From: Plutella xylostella
Lineage: Eukaryota; Arthropoda; Insecta; Lepidoptera; Plutellidae
Length of the DNA: 64,000 nt
Direction of reading: 5' to 3'
Assembly: GCF_932276165.1 (NCBI RefSeq)
Contig: NC_063986.1
Span: 10,118,501-10,182,500, forward strand
Shown one piece after another: positions 10,683 to 20,740 of this stretch. The stretch's first letter is position 1; each line of letters begins with the position of its first letter. The notes beneath the pieces were generated by a model. It saw nothing but the letters and a program-made list of their open reading frames with translations. It was not told the DNA's origin and searched no databases. The translations under genes and the position numbers were made by a program.

Positions 10683-11500
10683 TACTAAGTAAGCCAGTGG
10701 CTTTTGTATACCTCTTTGTTCAAGATAATTATAGGTACGAGTATATTCCCACCTCCTACGCGTACACTGATGTGGTAATGAAGTGAAGTGGTTACTCACA
10801 GCTTGTTCCTTATTATAAAATAATAAAATTGTTTACCTGCTATTCCTGGAATATAATTTTTCGCCTAGCAATTTTTATGTAAACCTTTGTTAGATCTGTA
10901 CTGAATTCGCAGAATGGGTATACGACATATCTTTTTTACTGACTATAATATAGATTAACCATTACCTACCTGTTAGTTCACTGATAAAAAACCAACGTTA
11001 CATGTTTCAGACAAATTACATGTTCTTATCAAAAACTACTCCGTGGTCTACATTTATATGGAAAACGAAAGCCATTCTGTTACTTATCTTCACCTTAAAC
11101 CGATAGAAATGATCGCACGATGGTACATATCTGGAGGAATGCCGCCGCCGCCAAATATCTTAGCGCCTTATTTTATGTTATACACCTTATCAGAAGTGGT
11201 AAAATGTAATGGGTACATTTTTCACTTTCTGTGGAATCAAAGTATTCACTATATATGTATATGTACGTATTATGTATTAACCCATAGAACACCACGGATT
11301 TGCATGTATCCTCTATTGATTATATAGGTAATATGATGTAGTAGTCATTCTATGAACCTATAGATTTTTTATCAGTGATTGGCCTGAAGGAAGGTAAAGG
11401 TACTGGTCATAAAGACAAATATCCTAATATGGAAAAAGCACATAAACATAATTTAATAATACAAGAAACCAAAGAAAAAATAACGAATTTATACGGGCAA
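10683..11500. other. no gene seen
   Basis: AT-rich. A 94-codon plus frame at 11043-11327 has no recognisable domain. Confidence 0.45.
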
Positions 11501-11504
11501 CTGT

Positions 11505-11622
11505 TTCCGTAGTAAGCAAGACAATATGGATTAACATGTAGGCTACTTTTCACACCGTCACGGCATTCCCACAAGAAAACCTTTTATGGGCAAAGTGAAG
11601 CGGGGAATAGCTAGTTGAGCAT
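11505..11622 (-). repeat. degenerate copy of the AGCTGTTCCCGCG repeat
   Basis: GGCTACTTTTCACACC, then GGCATTCCCACAAGAAAACC and GCGGGGAATAGCTAGTT, correspond to the start of the 4178-4358 family on the minus strand. Most of the rest is eroded. Confidence 0.5.
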
Positions 11623-11694
11623 TTAGCAAATAGTTATTTATTTGTAACAAACACAGTAGCATACTTGACTTCATAATATAAGCTAAAAAATATT

Positions 11695-12410
11695 ATGGTC
11701 TGGATAGTTTGGAAAACCGTCGTGTAACATCGGATATGAAATTACTGTATGACATTATTCATGCCAATATTGATTGTTCTGAACTGTTGTCTTCATTGCA
11801 ATGGTGTGTTCCAATCAAGCGTACCAGAGTAACTCCACTCTTTAAACCTCTGCCTTACCAGACTAACTACTGTGCTAATAACGCTCTGAAAAGAATAATG
11901 ATATCCTATAATAAAAACTTTAGCAGTCTTGACATATTTGCAACATCCAGAAATATTTTCATTAATAACGTCAGGGAAATTATTGCTGAGAAATCGGAAT
12001 GAATACTTATCTAACAGTATTATTATTTTACAGACAAACTGCTGTTAGTCTCCTACAAACACTTCATCACACACATGCTCACATACACACACACATACAT
12101 ACAAATACACACATACACACACACACTCACCCCCGCTTGCGTATGTAATATTTTTGATTTGTTTTGTTTTAAATTGTAATCATAGTTTTTATTCTAAATT
12201 AATTAATTTTATATATATACATTATTATTATTTTGGCCTTTAATGTAGATAAGTTATTTAAAATATTTAAGCTATTATATTTTGGTGTACAGTCGAAACA
12301 TGTAATTGGCATTTTAGTTGTAATTTCTGTAGTGATAGTTTATTTTTAAAATAATGCTGTTTGTTTCGCTAATAAATAAAATAAAATAAAATAAAAATAA
12401 AATAAGCTCA
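11695..12410 (+). pseudogene. LINE C-terminal fragment plus 3' UTR
   Basis: The frame 11697-12002 reads GLDSLENRRVTSDMKLLYDI, continues through NIDCSELL and PYQTNYCANNALKRIMISYN, and stops at 12000-12002. This resembles the extreme C-terminus of insect Jockey-like reverse transcriptases (a LEKRR..D..FLYDL.H..ID start and an R.NYG....I.R....YN end). Upstream there is no RT core, so the copy is 5'-truncated. Downstream, an AT-rich 3' UTR with a CA-type microsatellite (about 12075-12130) ends at a TAAATAAAATAAAATAAAAT tail near 12380-12405. The assignment rests on recalled family resemblance and needs a protein search. Confidence 0.6.
12075..12130. repeat. (CA)n / (CATA)n microsatellite
   Basis: CACACACACATACATACAAA and related repeats in the 3' UTR of the LINE fragment. 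Confidence 0.85.
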
Positions 12411-13540
12411 AAAGTATACAATAGCATAAAACAAGCAGCATAAAATAATTTTAATCAAAACTTCACTTCACCTTCCATCTAATTTCACACTGAAATCAGT
12501 GCAAATTTCGAGCTCAAACCGTAATACAACAACGCTTTTATAAAGTGAAAAGTTTGGGATAACTCATCTAGTGGAGTGGAGTATCATGAAGTCCTGAACT
12601 TGAGTTTACACACAGAACATTAGCGAACAGGGTCAACGCTATTTCGCGCGCGGTCGGGGGATGGATAATAAGTTTATTTAGCAAGAGGACTGACCCACTG
12701 TCATGCCTCGGGACCGCCAGAAGGAAGTCTGCTGTAGTGTTGCTGTAGCTATAGCTTCCTGTAAGACCACTAGCTAGCTTTGTAGACTGTCCAGGGACAG
12801 GGACAGGGAGGGGCAAGGGTTAGAAAATGCAAGAGATTTTTAACGCTGCCAAGTATCACATACAGCAGTAAAATACCGCAAACGCCTCCGTTTCTGTTAC
12901 CGGTCGTGAAATTTAGTTGTCAAGTTTTATAGTAAAAAAATATTTATTGCTTATTTTATATCGTTATAAGTTATATATGGTTATATTTATACAGTAAATG
13001 CCAGACTGGGTGAAAGGTTTATTAAATTTATTTTTTCTTGGGGCTGTAGTTATCTATAAAGGTCTTTAATATTTTTTCCTTCAGTTACATTATCTAAATT
13101 ATTATTCCAAGAATACCCTCGGTATGCACTTAGCTTCTCAAGGAATAATGCGAGGAAAAATTTAACGATTAATTTCAGATTATCTTTATAGCAGTCAGAG
13201 AGAAGAAGATAAAAATATTCTTTGTGATGGAAACTTATAGAATAAGTGAAGTAATTTAAGTGGAGTAATAGTGAAAAAGAAAGAAATAATATTTCTAGTA
13301 TTGTGTATGTACACTTTTGATGAAGTAGTAAACTATGGAAATAAAGGCTAGGGTATAAAATCAACAATAACATTTTGGATACAATACTAAACCTCACATA
13401 CCTATAATATGTTTCACAACTTTATAATAATCATAATTTCCGGTATGGTGATTAAAAAAATGACACCGAAATACCTCCATATAAAAACACGTACCTACTG
13501 GTAAACTTAAATTAGTTCGTGTAATTGGTACATGTTATTG
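12411..13540. other. no gene seen
   Basis: AT-rich. The longest frame (13050-13397 minus, 115 codons) is rich in Leu, Phe, Tyr and Lys, as expected from AT-rich DNA, and has no motif I recognise. A GC-richer patch at 12580-12810 includes tandem GACAGGGACAGGGAGGGG. Confidence 0.4.
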
Positions 13541-13544
13541 ATAA

Positions 13545-13620
13545 GTACCTCTCTAACCTTTCTTTTATAAGTGTATTGTAACATGTACTGTTGATGTGCC
13601 TTATATAAATAAATAAATAA
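13545..13620 (+). mobile_element. short LINE/SINE 3' tail
   Basis: GTGTATTGTAACATGTACTG, followed by a TATAAATAAATAAATAA tail at 13602-13620, has the form of a retroposon 3' end. The body is not recognisable. Confidence 0.35.
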
Positions 13621-13712
13621 GTTCGTAGCAAATTCTTCGTAGCATTTGGCTGCTACGCCGCCGCATCGTAGCACGCAATACTACGCCGCGCCGTAGCAAC
13701 TAGTTCGGCGAT
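13621..13712. repeat. GCTACG/CGTAGC cluster 2
   Basis: TTCGTAGCAAATTCTTCGTA, then GCTGCTACGCCGCCGC and CTACGCCGCGCCGTAGC (13681-13697). The last 17-mer, a hairpin, is found again exactly at 59479-59495. Confidence 0.6.
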
Positions 13713-14286
13713 GCAAAAACATTGATAAATTATTAAGGTTACCATTACCAAACCGGGTATTTTACTGTTATTCACATTATTAAGCAATTTTGTAATTTGT
13801 GATTCATTCAGTAAAACTAGGATTCATTCAGATTCTCATTTAAAAGGCTTTCCGTACATAAATGCTAGTAGTTCCTTTTTATATAGGTCAAAACCGGTTT
13901 TACATTTAATATTCAGAAACAAAAAAAGACATCAGACTACATATTTTACTTACGAACTCATCTGGCTTACCTTGAAACTTTATATTTAGCTTAATCTTTT
14001 TATACAACAGGCTTAATATTATCCCACCTTGCGGCCATTAAATTATCTTCGAATAACGAAAGTGACATCATCTAGTTACACTTGTTTAACTTACATAATC
14101 TAATTCTCTAAATATCGACTTTCCCTCCCACGAGATGGAAACTAAAGGGTTCTTATGTAGTAACTAATAATTCGTTATGTAACTTCATCATGTGTTACTC
14201 TCACGTTAACAGTTGGTTGCCATTAAGTACCTAACTGGTGATAGTGTATTTACGTAATCCAGCGTTTACCGAATACCTGTCCTTTA

Positions 14287-14438
14287 GTACCAATTTGTCC
14301 ATAGCCGGTTAGAGCATAACCAGGGAGTAGTGGTTGACTTTTGACACATCTGTCATGAATTTTATATGGAGATGACGTTTAATTTACCTATATATCAATC
14401 CCTGTCGGTTAGATAACCGACTATGGAGAAATTGGCTC
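14287..14438. mobile_element. 152-bp MITE with TTA duplication, family 1
   Basis: The ends GTACCAATTTGTCCATAGCCGGTTA and TAACCGACTATGGAGAAATTGGCTC are imperfect inverted repeats of about 25 bp. TTA flanks both sides (14284-14286 and 14439-14441), as in PIF/Harbinger insertions. Family members are at 58214-58361 and, as an internal fragment, at about 55480-55545. The conserved interior includes GACACATCTGTCATGAATTT or its complement. Confidence 0.7.
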
Positions 14439-14555
14439 TTAAGTTAAGCGTTCAACTATCGGCATCGTACGCAACGGACGCATCGCATTCAGTATTCTTT
14501 GAATTATGACACACAAGTGCGTCCAAAAATAATAATAAAAACATATCCAAACTTA

Positions 14556-14708
14556 GGCACACCCTAGACAATTGCGCAATATTGAAAATTGTGCAATATA
14601 ATTCATCGTCTAGGGTTGATATTGAAGATTGCGCAAACGTCATTTGGATTAAGAACTTATTGCACAATAAGTATATTGCACAATATTATTGTAGGTCTAG
14701 GGTGCGCC
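14556..14708. mobile_element. 153-bp MITE with TTA duplication, family 2
   Basis: The ends GGCACACCCTAGAC and GTCTAGGGTGCGCC are 14-bp inverted repeats with one mismatch. TTA flanks both sides (14553-14555 and 14709-14711). The interior repeats TTGCGCAAT / ATTGTGCAATAT several times in both orientations, so the whole element can fold on itself. A 71-codon minus frame across it is a chance frame. Confidence 0.75.
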
Positions 14709-15344
14709 TTACGCTAGAGGTATAAAGGAAAAGCCTCGTAAATACCTATTTTTGCGCTTGTCACTGATAGTTCACCGCAAGCAATAATGACAACGCACAG
14801 TCCCACAACCCACTTATGCACCAGAAAAATATGAAAATAACTTTTAATATACACAGAGAACAAAAACGGACAAATAAACCTTCGAGATCGGTTACATTGT
14901 AATTGGTAGAGAATCCTACTAGCAGTATGTTCGCCCTTGTACCAATTTACTTTGTGCAATAAAGAATTTAATAACAATAAAAATTACCAGAACGCATAAT
15001 AGTACTTTTACCGCATAATAAAACTTGGTATACACGACACAAAAAAGGGATACCTAACAATGTGCGACAGAGGGCTGATGATGATGATGGTGTTGTCGAA
15101 GTAAGTTTCTCATTTAGAAGTACTCGTGTGTCGATGCTTATATTTGCTTCAAGAACTACATCTGCAGGTAATCTCATTTTAAATGCGATCTTGGGTCATC
15201 CAGCGCCTCTGGAGATTGGTTCAAGATATTTCCAACAAAATTTTCATTCGATATTCTGATTTCCGAAAATTTGAATTTAGATATTTTTTATTTTTAACGT
15301 AAGGATCATGCATCCGAATCCAGTGCTTCCGCGCGGACTTGACT

Positions 15345-15430
15345 ATATGGAAATCATTGAGCCTCCCTCAATGATTTCCATATGTTCAGCAGTGGACGTC
15401 CTATGGCTGAGATGATGATGATGATGATGA
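15345..15430. repeat. perfect hairpin fused to an RTE-type 3' tail
   Basis: ATATGGAAATCATTGA (15345-15360) is followed after GCCTCCC by its exact complement (15368-15383). Next comes GTTCAGCAGTGGACGTCCTA, then TGGCTGAGATGATGATGATG. This is the characteristic 3' end of an RTE-type retroposon with a (GAT)n tail, compare 45474-45496. Confidence 0.55.
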
Positions 15431-16440
15431 ATATTATATTAGGTAGGAACTATTGAAAGCTCACAATAACGCATATTCTGTGCTTCGCCCTCCTCTAACT
15501 TGCACCGCAACTGAAGGCTTGATGGCCGCTCAGAGTCCAACTAATAATGTCTCAAGTTAAATTGATCAATTAAAACTTATGCAAAACTTAGACCCGCTTG
15601 CCACGAGGTGTGGTCACTTAGCTCACAAAACGACCAGCAGGCCAATTCTCCGAACAATATAATAAAAATTACACTAAAAACATGTAGGCATCTCCACCAA
15701 AATCATACCAAAATAGATCCATGTGCCATGTTATATTTGCCTCTATAAACGAATATTATGAAAGGATTCTGACATGCATATGCCATATGAAGAGTATCAA
15801 ACATACACCCTCTGTGCATTGGGCAAGATACTTGATTTGTAGGGTACCAACATACTGAATGGGTCATATAAAACTTAAATAATAATTATACCAGGAACCA
15901 CGCTCACGATTAGAGGATATTGAAAACATTTGCTGTAATAATTGGTCTCAAGACACCCCAGGGTGAAATAAATACAAACTAGGTATTATTTCTAAAAGTC
16001 CTGTAACATTCAAAGTGATTACGATAATATTAGATAATAAGGGCCATATTCCGCAGAAGGCACGTACATAATTGCCTTTTCTCAGAAACTGTTTTACAGA
16101 AAAAAAAAACATTATATTATAATAATATATTTTTTACATTATATAAAAAAACTATCATGTACATTGTACACTACTTTCACGGAAGAATATAAAATGGTAC
16201 AGAGTACCTACCATGAAACCGAGTTACATAACCATAACCACTTTAATTATAAACACGAGCGTCTAATGTTTTGCAAAATTGTAGTTTTCAATGTTACCCC
16301 TCTACGGCGCGGCGCACCCTCGGCCATCCTATTTCCTCTAATTACTTCGTAGTTGCGTGTTACATGCCACGCTTTGTCCTCCACATGATCATGTCATAAC
16401 CCCGAATATTCACTTTCGGGTGGGTCTCACCACGACTTAG
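15431..16440. other. no gene seen
   Basis: Unremarkable AT-rich sequence. A short frame at 16164-16352 has no recognisable features. Confidence 0.4.
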
Positions 16441-16551
16441 ATTAAAATGTATATAAATGCACGAATTTAACACGCTTTGTTTTTTTAACGTGTTGTCTTT
16501 TAATAAGTAAGTATTAGAATTTGTTCATATAATTGGAAGACGTAAGCTGAC

Positions 16552-16903
16552 CTATTGGGGGCGGTCCGGTATATTTCTGGTGTATGTCCCTAGGATGCAC
16601 GCAGCATTGCCCCTCTGGACGGCAAGGGAGAGCCTTTGTAGGAGGAATGCTCCGGACCGGGGGTCGAGCCCCTTGTCCCTCATTCTTCTTCCTATTTCTT
16701 TCACAAAGGCTTTCCCCTGCCTTCCCCATGCGCCGGTGGTCTCTATGGCCAGAGGGACAAAGATGAATGAAGGCAAAAGATTTGAATACTTCAAAGTTTT
16801 TGCCCTCGCCGCTGACTCCGCGGCAGCGCCCGCTGTCACTGTGGTGGCCGCTAAGTGTGATTGTGCAAATGTGCACACGCAAGTCGCATTAGTGAAAATG
16901 CCT
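16552..16903 (-). pseudogene. LINE polyprotein C-terminal fragment (QRGNAA type)
   Basis: The minus frame runs from about 16903 (a stop at 16904-16906 closes it upstream) to a stop at 16552-16554. It contains CTFAQSHL, AGAAAESAA, KYSNLLPSFIFVPLAIETTG, GRQGKAFVKEIGRRM and FLLQRLSLAVQRGNAACILG. The IET.GAWG, FLxQRLSLAxQRGNAAxxLG order is one I know from the C-terminal tail of a group of insect non-LTR retrotransposon polyproteins. A second, differently damaged member is at 28757-28965 on the plus strand. The RT core is absent, so this is a 5'-truncated remnant. The other long frames here (16514-16882 minus, 16580-16909 plus, 16584-16766 plus) are shadows of the same GC-rich DNA. Confidence 0.6.
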
Positions 16904-17004
16904 GGTTAAACAAGCAAAGTAAGACATGTACTTAATTATAATCCCCTAAACAACATATAAATATGTCAGTATGTACTTAGTATTTCTATAGAATAAAATA
17001 AAGC

Positions 17005-17050
17005 AAGGCAGGCCGAGACGGAGATGGCGGGACGACCTGGACTAGGCTAT
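17005..17050 (+). pseudogene. tiny LINE C-terminal remnant
   Basis: The frame reads GRPRRRWRDDLD then stop. This is the signature just before the end of many insect RTE-type polyproteins (GRP..RW.DD). Only these few codons are recognisable. Confidence 0.4.
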
Positions 17051-17169
17051 ACAAAAAAATAAATAAAAAAAAAGCAATACTTGCATTCTCCAAAATTTCA
17101 ACTCAGATTACCAGGATATTGGCGGCTAAACGGCGGCCCGAGTCACGACACGTGAATGTAAAAATTCTA

Positions 17170-17644
17170 AGGCCCAGATAAATAGTCGTTGCTTAGCACT
17201 TGCTCAAACTAATGCTTAGCCAAGTACGACTTCACCTGAACTAAGTCGAGTTGCAATGAGTCTCTTAAATAGACACTACTTAGCGTGTGCTCGGCTAAGT
17301 CACTGTCTTTGAACCTGTTATGTCAAATCTGCGTCAAATATATATTTATTTATCTGTGGTCATGGTTTCATTCCGTAGTTTTTTAGCAAATTTGGTATAA
17401 ATGTGGTCTGTGGATAGCCTGAGAGCATAGAATAATAATTTCCTGAGAGTGTGGCAGATGTGACAACTTGGGTATGCTAAGCAAGGGCCAAGTCTTGACA
17501 AATGTGAACTCGAACTCGGCTAAGTCAGAGTGCGAACTTACTGGCATAGTCTGTGCTCAAGTAGTGTCTATTTTAGTGAATTCGTGTTCTTAGCATGTGC
17601 TCAAGCTAAGACCCCGTCTTAGTTTCGTCTATTTATCTTGGCCT
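17170..17644. mobile_element. 475-bp MITE with TA duplication
   Basis: The left end AGGCCCAGATAAATAG is inverted at the right end CTATTTATCTTGGCCT (one mismatch), with TA on both outer sides. The interior is built of repeated, partly inverted phrases such as TGCTTAGC, CTTGCTCAA and CTCGGCTAAGTC. No transposase frame. Confidence 0.7.
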
Positions 17645-17894
17645 TAAAGTTTCATTTTTCATTAAATTCTGAAATAGGTCAACCATAAACTAAATAGTGC
17701 GATATTAAAACAGCTTTGGAATACTAAAAGGAGAAAAACTATAAAACTTCGTTTAAAAACAATTTATTGGCTCTTTTTCTCGTCGCTGTAAAACTGCTTG
17801 AGAAAACCTCTTTAATATCTATAATTCTATACCGTATTTAAATATTGAAATGATGCCACACTCAGCACATTTATCTGAGTTTATCCTAACTATC

Positions 17895-17933
17895 CTTCCT
17901 TCCTAACTAATATTATAAATGCGAAAGTAACTG

Positions 17934-17968
<35 letters not shown>

Positions 17969-18122
17969 TACTCTTTCACGCCAAAACTACTGAACGGATT
18001 TGAATGAAATTTGGTATACATACGGTCTAGACCCTGGGAAAGAACATAGGCTACTTTTTATCCCGGAATTCCCACGGGAAAACTTTTTAAGGCGAAGCGA
18101 AGCGCGCGGGAACAGCTAGTTC
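17895..18122 (-). repeat. dispersed AGCTGTTCCCGCG repeat, long copy
   Basis: On the plus strand it begins TCCTAACTAATATTATAAATGCG and has an expanded (CTGT)n run at about 17936-17970. It continues through CCGGAATTCCCACGGGAAAA and ends GCGGGAACAGCTAGTT. It is the most complete copy of the 4178-4358 family in the window. Confidence 0.75.
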
Positions 18123-19067
18123 ATTTATATTTGCTAAAGAATACTTTAGAACTGGTTTCAAAGTAAGTACCTACAACAATTTAAATGAATAAAACGGTTG
18201 CAGTCCAGACAATAGACACTTTTTGTTATGTTCTTATTTTGTAAGCTGTACTTAATTGTACATTTTACCGTTTTCATACTTGTATACAAATAATACAAGT
18301 CAATAGAATATTATAAAGCTTTTTCTTGTTGCAGGCCGAAAAAATACTATAGGTACTGCCTGTTATTGCCTTAAAACCTTGTTAAACATTTACAAAAAAT
18401 CACTCTGACATAAATTATGGATATAGGATAGATATTGGATTAAGTAAAGATAGTGTAATAAAAATATAATTATTAACATCAAAAGTGCAAAGACAACCAC
18501 ATAACTTAGAGCTTACTTCCTAATTTCTTCCCCTGGCAGGTGGTGGCTACAATTTTTAATTTAACCTCATTAGGTTTATTCGAGATTACCCTCATTCTTG
18601 GCGGGCCATGTTTATGAATCGCATTAGCATTTTAATTGGTGCGACACGACGGTGCTTCTGTTACGTAGAAAAAGTTATTTGCAGAAGGTGCACTCGGTAC
18701 TTCGGGTGTGAAATGTGTATCCTTGCATAAAATACTACAAATTATAGGATGTTTTGACCGTTATGCAGTTGACAGATAAAAACGTAAACGTTTTTGGTTG
18801 CGTAAAATATCAATAAATATATAAAAAAAAACGGATGAACGTAATTTTTTTGCACTCTCCGTGCGAATTAGGGCTCTTTGTCTTATATCAAACTCATACT
18901 TCGAACACAGTTCTTATTCTTATTAACAAGTTGGCGAAAGGATTAGGTTTCCCGAATAAGTGAGATTATTATTTTAGTTATTGCAGGTGCAATATAGTAT
19001 TTATTTATAACCTATTTCGTTACATGAAAGATTCAGAACTGGCAATTAATCAAAATTAAAGTCCTCC
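18123..19067. other. no gene seen
   Basis: AT-rich, no recognisable gene. The phrase GCATTAGCATTTTAATTGGT (about 18621) is partly echoed at about 23777. Confidence 0.4.
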
Positions 19068-19160
19068 GAGGCCTAAAAAAAACCCTTCCTTCATTGGAAG
19101 GAGACCCGTGCCCCAGCAGTGGGGACGCGATGGGTCGTGATGATGATGATGAAAGTCCTC
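19068..19160 (+). mobile_element. 3' end of the 5S-like SINE
   Basis: CCCTTCCTTCATTGGAAGGA, then GACCCGTGCCCCAGCAGTGG and a (GAT)n tail. This is the same 3' end as at 21386-21450 and 33547-33615 on the minus strand. The head is missing. Confidence 0.7.
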
Positions 19161-19610
19161 CTATATGGCTTTACGTGTTCTTAATAAATTATGCATAACT
19201 ACTAGGTCTTAGGACTAGACGGAAACGGTTTTTATGCAAAAAGAGCCCACGGAAAAACATTATATTTTACAAAATAAAAGCGTAACTTCTGTTCCTACTT
19301 GTCTGTGAAACATTATTCGATTACATCTCCGCCTCAGGTGATTGCGTTGCTACATAAATGTTATTTCTGTTGCGCGGTTACTAAATTTGCTGCACTTTGT
19401 ACACGAATAGAATACATAAATAAAAGTAAATATACCTACTGCATCCAATTCTGACCCCATATACGTCCGAGTGGGGTGCTAAAAGCTTAATAGCTCATTT
19501 AATGTCTGGATAGTTAACTAATGACGTTTCAAATAGCTTTTGTACCTTGTACAAAGAGCTTGGGTAAGATTATATATACATATATATTATATATATTCCT
19601 ATATATATAT

Positions 19611-20540
19611 GTTACTGTAAAAGCCCGAACAACGGTAAATCCTAAGATTTACGCGTAAAACCTAAGATTTACCAACTCTTAATGGTAAAAGCCCGAAAGA
19701 TTTTGCGATTCGCACTTTTACCACTATTCACTTGGTAAATCTTAGGATTTACATTAAGGCACGGTAAATGTTGAAAAAGCCAGGTTATAACTTATAACCT
19801 CCGTAGTCGAACAAAGCGTCCGTAGTCGAGCGGGCTTCAGTGATCGTAACTGATCACTGAGGTTTAGCAACAACCAGCATGGACAGCCATTGGATGGGTG
19901 ACCGATTACAAGTGGTGTGCCAAGTAACAAGACGTGTTGTAACAAGTATTTTTTTTAACCTAGCTACCTATCTTTAATAATAGGTAGGTAATTAATTATC
20001 TTTTGTTTTTTCTCAATTTATTTGTTAAGTTACAAGCTAATTTGTTTTCAACAAGTATATTTCTGTACCTACTAATAAATGCCAATAATTAACAAAAAAA
20101 ATATATAATATCGATTCTGTTATGTTTTTGAGAAGACATTTTAATAGTTTTAATTTTAACTATTTAGGAAATAATTTAGAGGTGGATAATAATTACAAAA
20201 TGAAAAAATATATGATTATTACACATTGTTAAAATAATTATGTTGATTTAAAGGTTTTAAGATGACTGTTCATAAAAAATTATATAAATTCTGAAAGAAA
20301 TTAATTTAAGTTTCTGATTGAAATAAATGAATAGGTAATAATTAATCTTTGTTTTATTCCCAAAACCAACTTTTACTAGGTGTCAGTGGTAAAACCTAGC
20401 ATTTACCAAATTCTAATGGTAAAAGCCCGAAAAAAATGACCCATTTTCACAAATCCTTACATTTACCAACTCATGTTGGTAAATCCTAAGATTTACTGGT
20501 AAATCCTAGGATTTACCGTTGTTCGGGCTTTTACAGTAAC
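19611..20540. mobile_element. foldback element A (930 bp)
   Basis: It begins GTTACTGTAAAAGCCCGAAC and ends in the exact complement at 20540, set in (AT)n sequence. Next to each end are several copies of the self-complementary motif GGTAAATCCTAAGATTTACC in AG- or GG-centred variants. The left arm (19,800-19,945) holds a 5S-like SINE head (GCCATTGGATGGGTGACCG). The middle is AT-rich with no frame. It is non-autonomous and is the mirror image of element B. Confidence 0.75.
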
Positions 20541-20562
20541 ATATATAAGTATATATATATAT

Positions 20563-20718
20563 GTTACTGTAAAAGCCCGAACGACGGTAAATCCTAGGAT
20601 TTACCAGTACAGTAACATATATAAGTATATATATATATGTTACTGTAAAAGTATATATATATATGTTACTGTAAAAGCCCGAACGACGGTAAATCCTAGG
20701 ATTTACCAGTACAGTAAC
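20563..20718. repeat. two 54-bp mini-elements between A and B
   Basis: Identical 54-bp units at 20563-20616 and 20665-20718 each start GTTACTGTAAAAGCCCGAAC, carry one GGTAAATCCTAGGATTTACC and end AGTACAGTAAC. They are separated by (AT)n spacers and a solo 13-bp end, GTTACTGTAAAAG (20639-20651). They look like internally deleted copies of the larger elements. Confidence 0.8.
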
Positions 20719-20740
20719 ATATATAAGTATATATATATAT

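Noticed and set aside
13050..13397. 115-codon minus frame as a gene
   Set aside because: Composition expected from AT-rich DNA; no motif, no splice or promoter context that I can support.
16514..16909. Three overlapping frames of 60-122 codons around the LINE remnant
   Set aside because: Shadows of the GC-rich LINE C-terminal frame; no recognisable residues.
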